From: Cognatishimia sp. MH4019
GTDB lineage: Bacteria; Pseudomonadota; Alphaproteobacteria; Rhodobacterales; Rhodobacteraceae
Direction of reading: 5' to 3'
Assembly: GCF_020177595.1 (NCBI RefSeq)
Contig: NZ_JAHTBL010000011.1
Location: forward strand, 35,908-99,907
DNA length: 64,000 nucleotides
In this document: positions 19,925 through 28,678 of the stretch, in pieces
Position numbering within the stretch: position 1 is the first letter of the stretch
How the letters are laid out: each line of letters begins with the position of its first letter
Notes under the pieces: generated by a model
Told to the model about the DNA's origin: nothing
The model's database searches: none
The model's input: only the letters and a program-made list of their open reading frames with translations
Translations under genes and position numbers: made by a program

Positions 19925-20347
19925 ATGAGCTGGTCAATCCATCATGTGAACCTAGAGGCGCGCGATTTGCGCAAAACAGCCGGCTTCTACGCCGCGATGC
20001 TGGGGATGGAGGAGCACGCCTGGGCGTTCCCTGCGTCCCGCGGATATCTGCCGGGCGATCCGGACAAACTGGCGCTGTTTGGCGATGGGCGCGACAGCCA
20101 TTCCGGGCTGCACCTGATCGCGCCGGATGAGGCGTTCGCAGCGAAGAACGACCTGACCCACAACCCGTCAGTCGGCGGGCATGTGGCGTTCGAGGTGGAC
20201 GATCTGGAGGCTGTGATTGCGCGGTTGCGGGCGGCGGGCATCCGCTATTCCCTGACGGGCGAGTTCGCCATTCCGGGGATGCGGCATCTGTATGTGGAGG
20301 ATCCAGACGGCAACATGATCGAAGTGAACGAAAGGTTAAAGCGATGA
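19925..20347 (+). CDS. VOC-family (glyoxalase/bleomycin-resistance fold) protein
   Basis: 140 residues from ATG 19925, preceded by GGGAGGAAA. The start IHHVNLEARDLRKTAGFY and the end MRHLYVEDPDGNMIEVNER are hallmark vicinal-oxygen-chelate motifs, with His near residue 6 and Glu near residue 134 as likely metal ligands. Members are dioxygenases, isomerases or lyases; the substrate cannot be told. It overlaps the following Dabb gene by 4 bases, so the two are a pair. Confidence 0.85.
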   Translation: MSWSIHHVNLEARDLRKTAGFYAAMLGMEEHAWAFPASRGYLPGDPDKLALFGDGRDSHSGLHLIAPDEAFAAKNDLTHNPSVGGHVAFEVDDLEAVIARLRAAGIRYSLTGEFAIPGMRHLYVEDPDGNMIEVNERLKR

Positions 20348-20646
20348 TCCGGCATATCGTGTTGTGCAAGGTGTCTGCAGAGGCGGACCCGGCGGAAGTC
20401 GCGGCGGTCTGGGCGGGTTTGGCCGCGCTGGAAGGCGTGGTGCCGGGGCTTCTGGGGAGCCATTTCGGCGCCGATGTCAGCCCCGAGGGCATCGGGCGCG
20501 GCTATAACCACGGGTTCACGATGGATTTCGAGGATAGGGCGGCGCTGGAGGGGTATTTGGTGCACCCGGCGCATGTTGAGGCCGGGGGGCGGTTGGTTGG
20601 GATTTGTGAAGGGGGTGTTGAGGGGGTTTGTGTGGTGGATTTTTGA
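20344..20646 (+). CDS. Dabb-domain (stress-responsive A/B barrel) protein
   Basis: 100 residues. MIRHIVLCKV at the start and YLVHPAHVE in the middle are typical of the dimeric alpha/beta-barrel Dabb family. It is translated with the VOC protein (ATGA overlap). Members bind or convert small aromatic or hydrophobic compounds; no precise role can be given. Confidence 0.85.
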   Translation: MIRHIVLCKVSAEADPAEVAAVWAGLAALEGVVPGLLGSHFGADVSPEGIGRGYNHGFTMDFEDRAALEGYLVHPAHVEAGGRLVGICEGGVEGVCVVDF

Positions 20647-20747
20647 TAGCACCAATATTGTAAGTTTTTTTGCCCGATAAGAATTTTTGCACCGTTTTTG
20701 ACAAAATTTGTGTTGGCGCACCGGCAAAGCACTGTATGTTGTGACCC

Positions 20748-21146
20748 ATGAGGACACTTAGCGAATTGGAAGTAGCGAATGCCGAGATGCTGGCATCCAA
20801 GCGGAGACTTGATGATGCGCTTCATGAGTTCCGTGATGCCTGTGCAAAGTATAGCTACTATTATGAACAGCAGTTTTCTGGCGCCGCCCACAAAATTGAA
20901 GAAAAAGATCGAGAAAGACAACCAAAGGGTAGAGTCGAGGACTTGGTGCGTGCGGTCTTTCAAACAGGCAACCTAGGTGCTGCAAAGTTCGGTCAACTAC
21001 GCGACGCCGTTGGTGCTATAGCAGGAACCGAGGTCAACGAGACCACACTTCGTAAGACGTTGTATCGAATGGAAAAAAAACAAGAGCTAGAACGAAACTT
21101 TGGCCTTTGGGCGAAAGGCCAGAAAATGCGAAGTCTCATAAAATAA
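20748..21146 (+). CDS. Uncharacterised coiled-coil protein with possible winged-helix end
   Basis: 132 residues, first gene of an AT-richer insert. Not recognised. Residues 1-60 are charged and helical with heptad-like spacing, suggesting a coiled coil. Residues about 62-125 (DLVRAVFQTGNLGAAKFGQL, then VNETTLRKTLYRMEKK) look like a small winged helix-turn-helix. It lies just before a HEPN/Abi-like gene on the same strand. A regulator, sensor or antitoxin for that gene is possible but only inferred. A TTGACA occurs at 20698-20703, a candidate -35 box. Confidence 0.6.
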   Translation: MRTLSELEVANAEMLASKRRLDDALHEFRDACAKYSYYYEQQFSGAAHKIEEKDRERQPKGRVEDLVRAVFQTGNLGAAKFGQLRDAVGAIAGTEVNETTLRKTLYRMEKKQELERNFGLWAKGQKMRSLIK

Positions 21147-21148
21147 AA

Positions 21149-21176
21149 TGGGGCAAGCTGTTACCAGCTTACCCCA
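21149..21176. repeat. 12-bp inverted repeat after the coiled-coil gene
   Basis: TGGGGCAAGCTG (21149-21160) pairs with CAGCTTACCCCA (21165-21176) with one mismatch and a 4-base loop, directly after the stop at 21146. There is no T-run on the + strand, so it may act as an mRNA-stabilising hairpin or a weak terminator. Confidence 0.5.
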
Positions 21177-21268
21177 AAGAGTTGTTAACTCGCCTCCTAG
21201 GGGTATACGCTAGCGTAGTGACCAAGTCTAAGAGTTCACTCATTAAACATGGGGTAATAGTACTAGAA

Positions 21269-21940
21269 ATGCAAGTTCTTTTGTCACACGACCCCGTAAT
21301 CGTGAACTCAATGAAGAAGTCGTTAAGCGCTTCCCGTTTTCAACGATATCTCGCAGATTCTGATGGAAATGATGGCAAAGCATTGTCACTCTATCAACAT
21401 AATTCTCGTCTGTGCCAATCGTTGTACATTTACACACAAGCTTGGGAAATCTGCCTTAGGAACAAGATCGATGAATTCTTAAGGACTAAGTATGGTGATC
21501 GGTGGTTCGAGAACCAGGGAGCCATCCGAAATTTCAAAAAACATGATCGTAGGTCTCTAGACACCACTGTTTCCCGCCAGAAACGAGAGCGTAACAGCAC
21601 ACGCCTGAAAGCTGATGTGGTAGTAGCAGATCTCTCAGCAGGTTTTTGGGTCTCGCAACTATCGGTAGACTACGAAGCACACTATCGCTGGGCCAACGGC
21701 GTCGGAGCGATATTTCCAAACGATTTCTCACTCGACCGGCAAGCTGCTTGGGAGATATGCGACCGATCTCGACGATTACGCAATCGCATCGCGCATCATG
21801 AGCCAATTTATCATTTTGATCTGAACGCCCACTACCGCGACCTACAGCGCATCACTGCAGCAATGTGCAAAGGGACCTTCCTCTTCGCCAACCAAAACTG
21901 CACATTCAGAGAAGTTCATGATGGATGGCCTGCCGAATAG
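21269..21940 (+). CDS. Abi-like HEPN-domain protein, probable RNase
   Basis: 223 residues from ATG 21269. The segment LSASRFQRYLADSDGNDGKA, then QAWEICLRNKIDEFL, and the late RLRNRIAHHEPIY match the Abi-like family. RNRIAH (171-176) fits the R-x4-H active site of HEPN ribonucleases. Family members act in abortive infection or as toxins; that role here is inference. The frame is open back to 21107, overlapping the previous gene, so the start is uncertain. Base composition is AT-rich (about 38% GC in 21241-21300 against 65% in 22141-22200 within lepA, counted by hand), suggesting transfer. Confidence 0.75.
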   Translation: MQVLLSHDPVIVNSMKKSLSASRFQRYLADSDGNDGKALSLYQHNSRLCQSLYIYTQAWEICLRNKIDEFLRTKYGDRWFENQGAIRNFKKHDRRSLDTTVSRQKRERNSTRLKADVVVADLSAGFWVSQLSVDYEAHYRWANGVGAIFPNDFSLDRQAAWEICDRSRRLRNRIAHHEPIYHFDLNAHYRDLQRITAAMCKGTFLFANQNCTFREVHDGWPAE

Positions 21941-21981
21941 TTTACCAGCAGTCTATTGATCTCGCTTCACAATTCACAGGT

Positions 21982-22020
21982 GTGGGCACGCATTTCGCTG
22001 CGCGAATTGCTTCAGCCCAC
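21982..22020. repeat. Imperfect hairpin beside lepA end
   Basis: GTGGGC (21982-21987) pairs with GCCCAC (22015-22020). Inside it, GCATTTCGC (21990-21998) pairs with GCGAATTGC (22002-22010) with one mismatch. It lies between the convergent HEPN-like gene and lepA. Confidence 0.55.
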
Positions 22021-22021
22021 C

Positions 22022-22060
22022 CGGCACTTAAGATGGACTAAGAGTCCATCTTAAGTGCCG
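22022..22060. repeat. Perfect 18-bp inverted repeat across the lepA stop codon
   Basis: Positions 22022-22039 and 22043-22060 are exact reverse complements around AAG. The right arm and loop contain the last lepA codons and the stop. No T-run follows on either strand, so a plain terminator is unlikely. An inverted duplication of the lepA end at an insertion junction is one explanation. Confidence 0.8.
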
Positions 22061-23837
22061 AAATAAACGCCTCCTGTGGGATATCAACCTTCCCGAACTG
22101 GCGCATCTTCTTCTTACCGGCCTTCTGCTTCTCCAGCAGTTTCTTCTTGCGGGTGGCGTCTCCGCCGTAGCATTTGGCGGTCACGTCCTTGCGCAGGGCG
22201 GCGAGGGTTTCGCGGGCGATGACGCGGCCTCCGATGGCGGCCTGGATCGGGATTTTGAACATGTGGCGCGGGATCAGGTCTTTGAGCTTTTCGCACATCG
22301 CACGGCCCCGCATTTCGGCGCGGTCGCGGTGGACCATGGTGGAGAGCGCGTCGACCGGTTCCTCGTTCACCAGCACCTGCATTTTGACAAGGAAATCCTG
22401 CCGGTAGCCGATCATCTGGTAATCGAAACTGGCGTAACCTTTCGTTACGGATTTCAGCCTATCGTAGAAATCGAACACTACCTCGTTGAGCGGCAGGTCA
22501 TAGACGACCATCGCGCGGGTGCCGGCATAGGTAAGGTCCTGCTGGATGCCGCGGCGGTCCTGACACAGTTTCAGCACGTCGCCCAGATAGTCGTCGGGCA
22601 CAAGGATCGTGGCCTTGATGCGCGGCTCTTCGATGCGGTCGACGAGGGACAGGTCGGGCATGTCGGCGGGGTTGTGCAGCTCGATCATCTCGCCGTCGCG
22701 CAGGTAGACGTGGTAGATCACCGACGGCGCGGTGGTGATGAGTTCGATATCATATTCGCGCTCGATCCGGTCGCGGATCACTTCGAGGTGTAGCAGGCCC
22801 AGAAAGCCGCAGCGGAAGCCGAAGCCGAGGGCGGCGGAGGTTTCCATCTCGAAGCTGAACGAGGCGTCGTTCAGGGCGAGCTTTTCGATGGCGTCGCGGA
22901 GGTCTTCGAACTGGGCGTTATCGACGGGGAAGAGGCCGCAGAAGACGACCGGCTGGGACGGCTTGAAGCCGGGCAGCGCGTCGGTCGTGCCGTGTTTTTC
23001 ATGGGTGATCGTGTCACCCACGCGGGTGTCGCGCACCTGCTTGATGGAGGCGGTCAGGAAGCCGATTTCGCCGGGGCCGAGCGTGTCGATGGTCTCCATC
23101 GCGGGGCGGAAGACGCCGATGCGGTCGACATGGTGGACCGAGCCGTTCGACAGCATCTTGATCTTGTCGCCCTTCTTGAGGTGCCCGTCGATGATGCGGA
23201 CAAGGACGATCACGCCGAGATAGGCGTCGTACCAGCTGTCGACCAGCATCGCTTTCAGCGGCGCGTCGGGGTCACCGCTGGGGCTAGGCAGTTTGGTGAC
23301 GATGGCTTCGAGGGTTTCGTGGATGCCGACGCCCGTCTTGGCGGAGACCTGAATGGCGTCGGTGGCGTCTATGCCGATCACGTCCTCGATCTGTTCGGCC
23401 ACGCGGTCGCAGTCGGATGCGGGCAGGTCGATCTTATTCAGAACGGGGACGATTTCGTGATCGGCATCAATGGCTTGGTAGACATTGGCGAGCGTCTGCG
23501 CCTCGACCCCTTGGGTGCTGTCCACGACCAGAAGGGAGCCTTCGACGGCGCGCATGGAGCGGCTGACCTCATAGGCGAAATCGACGTGGCCGGGGGTGTC
23601 GATCAGGTTGAGGACGTAGGCCTGCCCGTCATCGGCAGTGTAGTCGATGCGGACGGTGTTGGCCTTGATGGTGATGCCGCGTTCTCGCTCGATATCCATC
23701 GCGTCGAGAAGCTGTTCCTTCATGTCGCGATCCTGCACCGTGCCCGTCTCTTGGATGAGGCGGTCCGCGAGCGTGGATTTGCCGTGGTCGATATGCGCCA
23801 CGATGGAGAAATTCCGGATTTTTGCGAGATCGGTCAT
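22038..23837 (-). CDS. lepA: Elongation factor 4 (LepA), ribosome back-translocase
   Basis: 599 residues from ATG 23837, the usual length. This GTPase binds ribosomes and assists initiation or back-translocation under stress. The P-loop AHIDHGKST lies at residues 14-22, with DTPGHVDF (G3) and NKIDLP (G4). The LepA-specific C-terminal domain ends in [20 protein letters not shown] followed by the final [12 protein letters not shown] segment. The final eight codons lie within a perfect inverted repeat. Both flanks are AT-richer accessory genes, while lepA itself is GC-rich. Confidence 0.98.
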   Translation of the reverse strand: MTDLAKIRNFSIVAHIDHGKSTLADRLIQETGTVQDRDMKEQLLDAMDIERERGITIKANTVRIDYTADDGQAYVLNLIDTPGHVDFAYEVSRSMRAVEGSLLVVDSTQGVEAQTLANVYQAIDADHEIVPVLNKIDLPASDCDRVAEQIEDVIGIDATDAIQVSAKTGVGIHETLEAIVTKLPSPSGDPDAPLKAMLVDSWYDAYLGVIVLVRIIDGHLKKGDKIKMLSNGSVHHVDRIGVFRPAMETIDTLGPGEIGFLTASIKQVRDTRVGDTITHEKHGTTDALPGFKPSQPVVFCGLFPVDNAQFEDLRDAIEKLALNDASFSFEMETSAALGFGFRCGFLGLLHLEVIRDRIEREYDIELITTAPSVIYHVYLRDGEMIELHNPADMPDLSLVDRIEEPRIKATILVPDDYLGDVLKLCQDRRGIQQDLTYAGTRAMVVYDLPLNEVVFDFYDRLKSVTKGYASFDYQMIGYRQDFLVKMQVLVNEEPVDALSTMVHRDRAEMRGRAMCEKLKDLIPRHMFKIPIQAAIGGRVIARETLAALRKDVTAKCYGGDATRKKKLLEKQKAGKKKMRQFGKVDIPQEAFISALKMDS

Positions 23838-23982
23838 GGAAGTGGATATGCGGCGGAAATGGGGGTTGGTCAATGGGGGATGGTGAGGGTGCTTTGCCTG
23901 TTTCACACTATCAAATCATGCTGCACTTCAATTCTATAGCGCACAGCTTATCTATTGGAGCACAATCAAGAGGGGACTTGTA

Positions 23983-25263
23983 ATGAGTGACTTAGAGGGA
24001 CTTCGCGCTGTCTTGACCCAACCCGAAAATGACTTCGGTAAGCTCATGTCTAGAGTTTTGTCTCCTGCACGACCTTTGCAATCTGTTGAGTTTTTGAGAG
24101 GACGTGCTGAGCAGCTGAATGCAATCAAGCGATCACTTTTACAACCTGGACGGCACGCACTAATCCATGGTCTGCGAGGTGTTGGCAAGTCGTCACTAGC
24201 GCAGACTTGCGCATATTCATTGGCAGACAGCGAAGATGCTGTTTTGATTGCGTGTGATGGGCAGAGCACTTTTTCTTCAATAATCAGAGAAGTTTTTGAC
24301 CAAGTGAACGGTCGTAGTCCAACTCTAGAGAAGAGGATCACTGAAAAAGGCCTTAGTTTCGGAAGGTTCGGAATTTCTGCGGATGGGCGGGTAACAACTG
24401 AGGAAGGTCGTTCGTCTAGTCCGAATTCAATAAATGAAGCAGTCAGACTGATTAGGTTCATTACTGAGAGCCTAGAGCGCGATTTAGTTGTGGTCGTAGA
24501 TGAGTTCGATCTGATCGAAAATAGGAACGAGCAAATCTTGTTCACTAACTTCTTGAAACAGGTTTCCGATCAACACGTTAAGGCACGCTTTATCGTCTGC
24601 GGGATCGGTGAGAGTGTTGAGGTCCTGATGGATGCCCACGGAAGTGCTGACCGCTATTTTCACACTGTTGGGCTAAAACAGCTGCCGTGGGAGGCACGTT
24701 ACGAAATTGTAGAAAATGCTGCGTCAGCGCTCGGCATCGAGATTGATGAAAATACAGTCATACGAATTGCTCGCATAAGTGATGGGTTTCCTCACTACGT
24801 TCACTTCATCTCTGAGAAGCTCTTTTGGCGGGTATTTGAAGCCCGCAACGGCGGTGTCGTAACACCTGAGCTATTTGAAAAGGCAATGAACGACGCAGCA
24901 GAGGCGATGGATATGAAGTTACGAAAGCCCTATGAGGATGCTACACAAAAGTACCAAAACGACTATGAAACCGTTCTATGGGCTGCCGCAGATGGACATG
25001 AACTGAGACGGAGAAGTAGTGACATCTTTTCGTCCTACGAACGGATAGCGACCGCTAGGCCGCAAGAGCGGTTGGATCGAGCAAAATTCAATCAACGCAT
25101 CAACGCTCTCAAGAGAGACAGTCATGGAAGCATTCTGACTGGAACGAGAGCGGGTTGGTATGAATTCTCTGAGACAATGATACGGGGATATGTGCGACTT
25201 CGCGCTGAGCAAAACGGAGTTGATCTTGAGGTAGATCACCCGGCTGTCGCAAAAATTCTTTAA
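23983..25263 (+). CDS. Stand-alone AAA+ ATPase, Orc1/Cdc6- or STAND-like
   Basis: 426 residues from ATG 23983, with AGGGGA upstream. Walker A is GLRGVGKSS (63-71) and Walker B is VVVVDEFDLI (169-178). After the ATPase core, residues about 325-410 look like a winged-helix end (RINALKRDSHGSILTG, then SETMIRGYVRLRAEQ). It is AT-rich (about 38% GC in 24241-24300, counted by hand) and has no partner gene. Cdc6-like single ATPases of this kind are often found in variable islands; a defence or DNA-associated role is inference. Confidence 0.75.
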   Translation: MSDLEGLRAVLTQPENDFGKLMSRVLSPARPLQSVEFLRGRAEQLNAIKRSLLQPGRHALIHGLRGVGKSSLAQTCAYSLADSEDAVLIACDGQSTFSSIIREVFDQVNGRSPTLEKRITEKGLSFGRFGISADGRVTTEEGRSSSPNSINEAVRLIRFITESLERDLVVVVDEFDLIENRNEQILFTNFLKQVSDQHVKARFIVCGIGESVEVLMDAHGSADRYFHTVGLKQLPWEARYEIVENAASALGIEIDENTVIRIARISDGFPHYVHFISEKLFWRVFEARNGGVVTPELFEKAMNDAAEAMDMKLRKPYEDATQKYQNDYETVLWAAADGHELRRRSSDIFSSYERIATARPQERLDRAKFNQRINALKRDSHGSILTGTRAGWYEFSETMIRGYVRLRAEQNGVDLEVDHPAVAKIL

Positions 25264-25398
25264 TGTGTCGGGCGTCTCTCAAAAGTGGGGTGAAAATTCG
25301 ATACGGGAAGTTCTAACGTCGGATTTGGTCTCTCCAAATGCGCGCCCACTTAGTGGAGCCGCCTTCCCTTCCCTGCCCCCCTCCCTTACTCTCCCATT

Positions 25399-26022
25399 AT
25401 GTCCACCACCCCGCCCCTCAAAGACCTCATCGTCTGCCCAAACTGCGACGCTATTTATCACGTCGCAGAGCCGAAATTCGGGGAACGGGCGGTGTGTCAG
25501 CGCTGTCATACGGTGCTGATTGCCCCCCGCCGTCGCGCGGGGGCGCAGATCATTGCGGTGGCGCTCGCCGTGTTCATTCTTGTGCTGGCCGCTGCGGTCA
25601 CGCCGTTTTTGTCGATTGAAGCTGGGGGGGCGCGGAACTCGGTCTCGGTGCTGGATGCGGCACTGATTTTCAGTGGAGGGCCTTTGGTTCTGGTCTCGCT
25701 TGGAACGGTCGCGATGATCCTTTTCATCCCGCTTTTGCGCGTGTTGTTGGTGATCTACGTGCTGTTTCCGGTGGTCGCGGACCGGCCTCCGGCGAAACAC
25801 GCGGCCTGGGCGTTCAGCTTGTCCGAGGCCTTGCGGCCCTGGTCCATGGCCGAGATTTTCGCCATCGGCTGCGCGGTGGCACTGATCAAAGTGGCCGATC
25901 TGGCGCAGATCGCTTTTGGGCCGGCGTTCTGGATGTTTTGCGTCCTGACGGTGCTTGTGGTCGTTCAAGACAGCTTTTTATGCAGGTGGTCGGTTTGGAA
26001 ATCCCTCGAAACGGCAAAGTAG
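25399..26022 (+). CDS. PqiA-like membrane protein, first half
   Basis: 207 residues. The N-terminal zinc ribbon has CPNC and CQRC pairs (about residues 13-36), followed by four hydrophobic helices. This is one PqiA domain; the E. coli PqiA protein has two in one chain. It is an inner-membrane part of the PqiABC system that moves lipids between membranes. It overlaps the next gene by 43 bases in another frame. Confidence 0.85.
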   Translation: MSTTPPLKDLIVCPNCDAIYHVAEPKFGERAVCQRCHTVLIAPRRRAGAQIIAVALAVFILVLAAAVTPFLSIEAGGARNSVSVLDAALIFSGGPLVLVSLGTVAMILFIPLLRVLLVIYVLFPVVADRPPAKHAAWAFSLSEALRPWSMAEIFAIGCAVALIKVADLAQIAFGPAFWMFCVLTVLVVVQDSFLCRWSVWKSLETAK

Positions 26023-26618
26023 TCACCGCCCGCGAGATCGGCGTCGTGGGGTGCCAGCGCTGCACGAAAGTGTGGCCGCTGGGCACGAAGCGTTGCACGC
26101 GCTGCGGAGCGACGATTGTCTCGCGCGATCACAAGGCGTTGCAGCGGGTCTGGGCGTGGTGGATTGTTGGGCTGCTCTGCTACATCCCGGCCAATCTGTA
26201 CCCGATGTTGCAGACCCGCACGCTGGTGTCGGTGCAGCAGGACACAATCGTGGGAGGGGTCGTGACGCTGATCAACCACGGCTCTTATGGAATTGCGTTG
26301 GTGATCTTTCTGGCATCGGTCATGATCCCGGTGGGCAAGTTTCTGGCCATTGCTTTTCTGGCGCTGGCCGCGCAGAGAGGCACGACGAGCCCGTCAAGCC
26401 AGCGCATGGGGCTTTATGAGATCGTGGAATATATCGGACGGTGGTCGATGATTGATGTGTTTGTGGTGGCGATCCTGTCGTCCCTGGTTCAGCTGAACGC
26501 GCTGGCTGCAGTGAACCCCGGCCCGGCGGCGCTGTTCTTCGGGCTGTCGGTTATCTTCACCATGCTGTCGGCGCAAAGTTTCGACGCGCGCTTGATCTGG
26601 GATGCGGAACGGTCATGA
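25980..26618 (+). CDS. pqiA: PqiA-like membrane protein, second half
   Basis: 212 residues from ATG 25980, inside the end of the preceding gene; a GTG at 25986 is an alternative. A second zinc ribbon (CQRC, CTRC) is followed by four helices, including YIPANLYPML, a conserved PqiA motif, and SMIDVFVVAIL. Together with the preceding gene it equals one full two-domain PqiA. The stop overlaps the start of pqiB (ATGA). Confidence 0.9.
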   Translation: MQVVGLEIPRNGKVVTAREIGVVGCQRCTKVWPLGTKRCTRCGATIVSRDHKALQRVWAWWIVGLLCYIPANLYPMLQTRTLVSVQQDTIVGGVVTLINHGSYGIALVIFLASVMIPVGKFLAIAFLALAAQRGTTSPSSQRMGLYEIVEYIGRWSMIDVFVVAILSSLVQLNALAAVNPGPAALFFGLSVIFTMLSAQSFDARLIWDAERS

Positions 26619-28678
26619 GCGAAACGCCCCCTCCGGTGCAGATCGAGCCTGCGCGGCGCTCTTGGGTGGAGCGTGTCTCGGTCGTGTGGGTTGTGCCGAT
26701 CATTGCGCTTCTGATCGCACTTGGTGTGGCCTATAGCAGTTACGCGGATCGCGGCCCGTTGATCGAGATCACGTTCGACACGGCAGCGGGTGTGAAGGCC
26801 AGCCAGACAGAGCTGCATTACCGCGACGTGGTCGTCGGGTTGGTCGAAGAGGTTCGCTTTACGGACGATCTGAGCGCGGTGATCGCGGTGGTGCGGGTGG
26901 ACAAGGATGTGGCACCGTTTATCGACAGTTCCGCCCGGTTTTGGGTGGTGCGCCCGGAGGTTACCACGCAAGGGGTCAGCGGCCTCGATACGGTGCTGAA
27001 CGGTGTCTACATCGAAGGCTCTTGGGACACGGTCGCCGGGGACGAACGGCGCAGTTTTGTGGGCCTTACCGATCCGCCGCTGATCCGGCCGGGTCAGCCG
27101 GGATTGGAGCTGGGCCTGCGTGCTGTTGGCGACACGGTGCTGAACGGCGACACGCCGATCTTTTTCCGAGGCGTCGAAGTGGGGCGCATGGGCACGGCGC
27201 GTATCTCGCGCGATGGCGGGTTCACCATTGCCGAGGCGATCATCTATGAGCCTTACGACCGCCTGATTTCGGATGCCACGCGGTTCTGGGACAGTTCGGG
27301 GTTCACGTTCTCTCTTGGGCCTGCGGGGGCGGAACTGGATTTCACCTCTCTCGCATCGCTGGTCGGCGGGGGTGTGACGTTTGATACGTTCATTTCAGGC
27401 GGCGCGCCGGCACAAGATGGCGACGTATTCGACGTCTTTTCCGAACAGACCATGGCGCGGGCCAGCGTGTTCAACGCCTCGGATGTGGAGCCGCTCAACA
27501 TCAACGTCATCTTCGAGGAAAACGTAGCCGGGTTGGCCGTGGGCGCGCCTGTCGAGCTCAACGGTCTGCGCATCGGCGAGGTCAGCAATGTGAACGGTCT
27601 GGTGGATCGTGCGCGATTTGGCGATGCGCGGGTGCGTTTGATCGTCACTTTGTCGATCCAGCCAGCGCGGCTGGGGCTGCAAAGCGAGCCGACCGCCCAG
27701 AACGCCCTGGATTTTCTGACCGCAAGCGTTGTCAACGGGCTGCGGGCGCGGCTTGCCTCGGCTGGGCTGCTGACCGGGGGACTGAAGATCGAGTTTGTGG
27801 TTGTCGAAGACGCAGAGCTGAGCTTGTTGGACCGTTCCACCACGCCCTTCCCGGTGATGCCGGTCACAGGCAGCGAAATCAGCGATGTGACGGTGAGTGC
27901 CGAAGGCGCGCTAGAGCGGATCAGCGCGCTGCCGGTCGAGGAGTTGTTGAACTCTGCCATCGACTTTTTGAACGCCGGCACTGCCTTGGTGGCCGATCAG
28001 GCGTTGCAGGACACGCCCGAGGAAATTCAGGCATTGATCGGCGATATGCGTGGATTGGTCGGCTCGGACGCGGCGCAGAACGTGCCGGTGTTGCTGGAAG
28101 CGGCGCTGCAGCGGATCGAAGCCGTCGGGCGCCAGCTTGAAGAGGACCGCGCCGTCGCGCGGCTTCTGGAGGCGGTGGACGCAACGGCCGAGGCCGCAAG
28201 CGGCGTGCCAGAACTTGTGGCAGAGCTGAACACACTGGCCGCAACGGCTGCTGAATTGCCATTGGAAACGCTGATCACCGAATTGACCGATTTGGTGGAC
28301 GCTGCCGAGGATGTGATCGACACCGAAGACGCGCGCGCCCTGCCCGGCGATCTGTCGGCAGCACTGGCCGAGTTGCAAGCGACCCTGACCGAATTGCGCG
28401 AGGGCGGTGCGGTGGCCAATGTGAACGCAGCCATGTCGTCAGCCCGGCAGGCAGCGGACCAAGTGGCGCTGTCGGCGCAAGACCTGCCACGGGTGCTGGA
28501 GCGGATGAACACGGTGCTGTCGCAAGCCAGCACAACGCTGCAAAGCTATGACGAAAGCTCGCAACTCAACCGCTCGGCCCGCGAGGCGCTGCGTGATCTG
28601 AGCAAGGCGGCGGATGCCGTCTCGAGCCTTGCGCGCGCGATTGAGCGCAACCCCAATTCCCTGCTGTTAGGACGATGA
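26615..28678 (+). CDS. pqiB: PqiB-type MCE-domain intermembrane transport protein
   Basis: 687 residues. One N-terminal membrane helix (about 24-43) anchors it in the inner membrane. Three MCE/MlaD domains follow (roughly 48-140, 163-225 and 290-395). The remaining C-terminal 250 residues are Ala/Leu/Glu-rich helix, which in PqiB forms the long hydrophobic needle across the periplasm. The protein is longer than E. coli PqiB (about 546), with the extra length in that helical part. The start and stop both overlap neighbours by 4 bases. Confidence 0.92.
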   Translation: MSETPPPVQIEPARRSWVERVSVVWVVPIIALLIALGVAYSSYADRGPLIEITFDTAAGVKASQTELHYRDVVVGLVEEVRFTDDLSAVIAVVRVDKDVAPFIDSSARFWVVRPEVTTQGVSGLDTVLNGVYIEGSWDTVAGDERRSFVGLTDPPLIRPGQPGLELGLRAVGDTVLNGDTPIFFRGVEVGRMGTARISRDGGFTIAEAIIYEPYDRLISDATRFWDSSGFTFSLGPAGAELDFTSLASLVGGGVTFDTFISGGAPAQDGDVFDVFSEQTMARASVFNASDVEPLNINVIFEENVAGLAVGAPVELNGLRIGEVSNVNGLVDRARFGDARVRLIVTLSIQPARLGLQSEPTAQNALDFLTASVVNGLRARLASAGLLTGGLKIEFVVVEDAELSLLDRSTTPFPVMPVTGSEISDVTVSAEGALERISALPVEELLNSAIDFLNAGTALVADQALQDTPEEIQALIGDMRGLVGSDAAQNVPVLLEAALQRIEAVGRQLEEDRAVARLLEAVDATAEAASGVPELVAELNTLAATAAELPLETLITELTDLVDAAEDVIDTEDARALPGDLSAALAELQATLTELREGGAVANVNAAMSSARQAADQVALSAQDLPRVLERMNTVLSQASTTLQSYDESSQLNRSAREALRDLSKAADAVSSLARAIERNPNSLLLGR

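Noticed and set aside
22022..22060. Palindrome as a simple lepA terminator.
   Set aside because: No T-run follows on either strand and the arms include coding bases.
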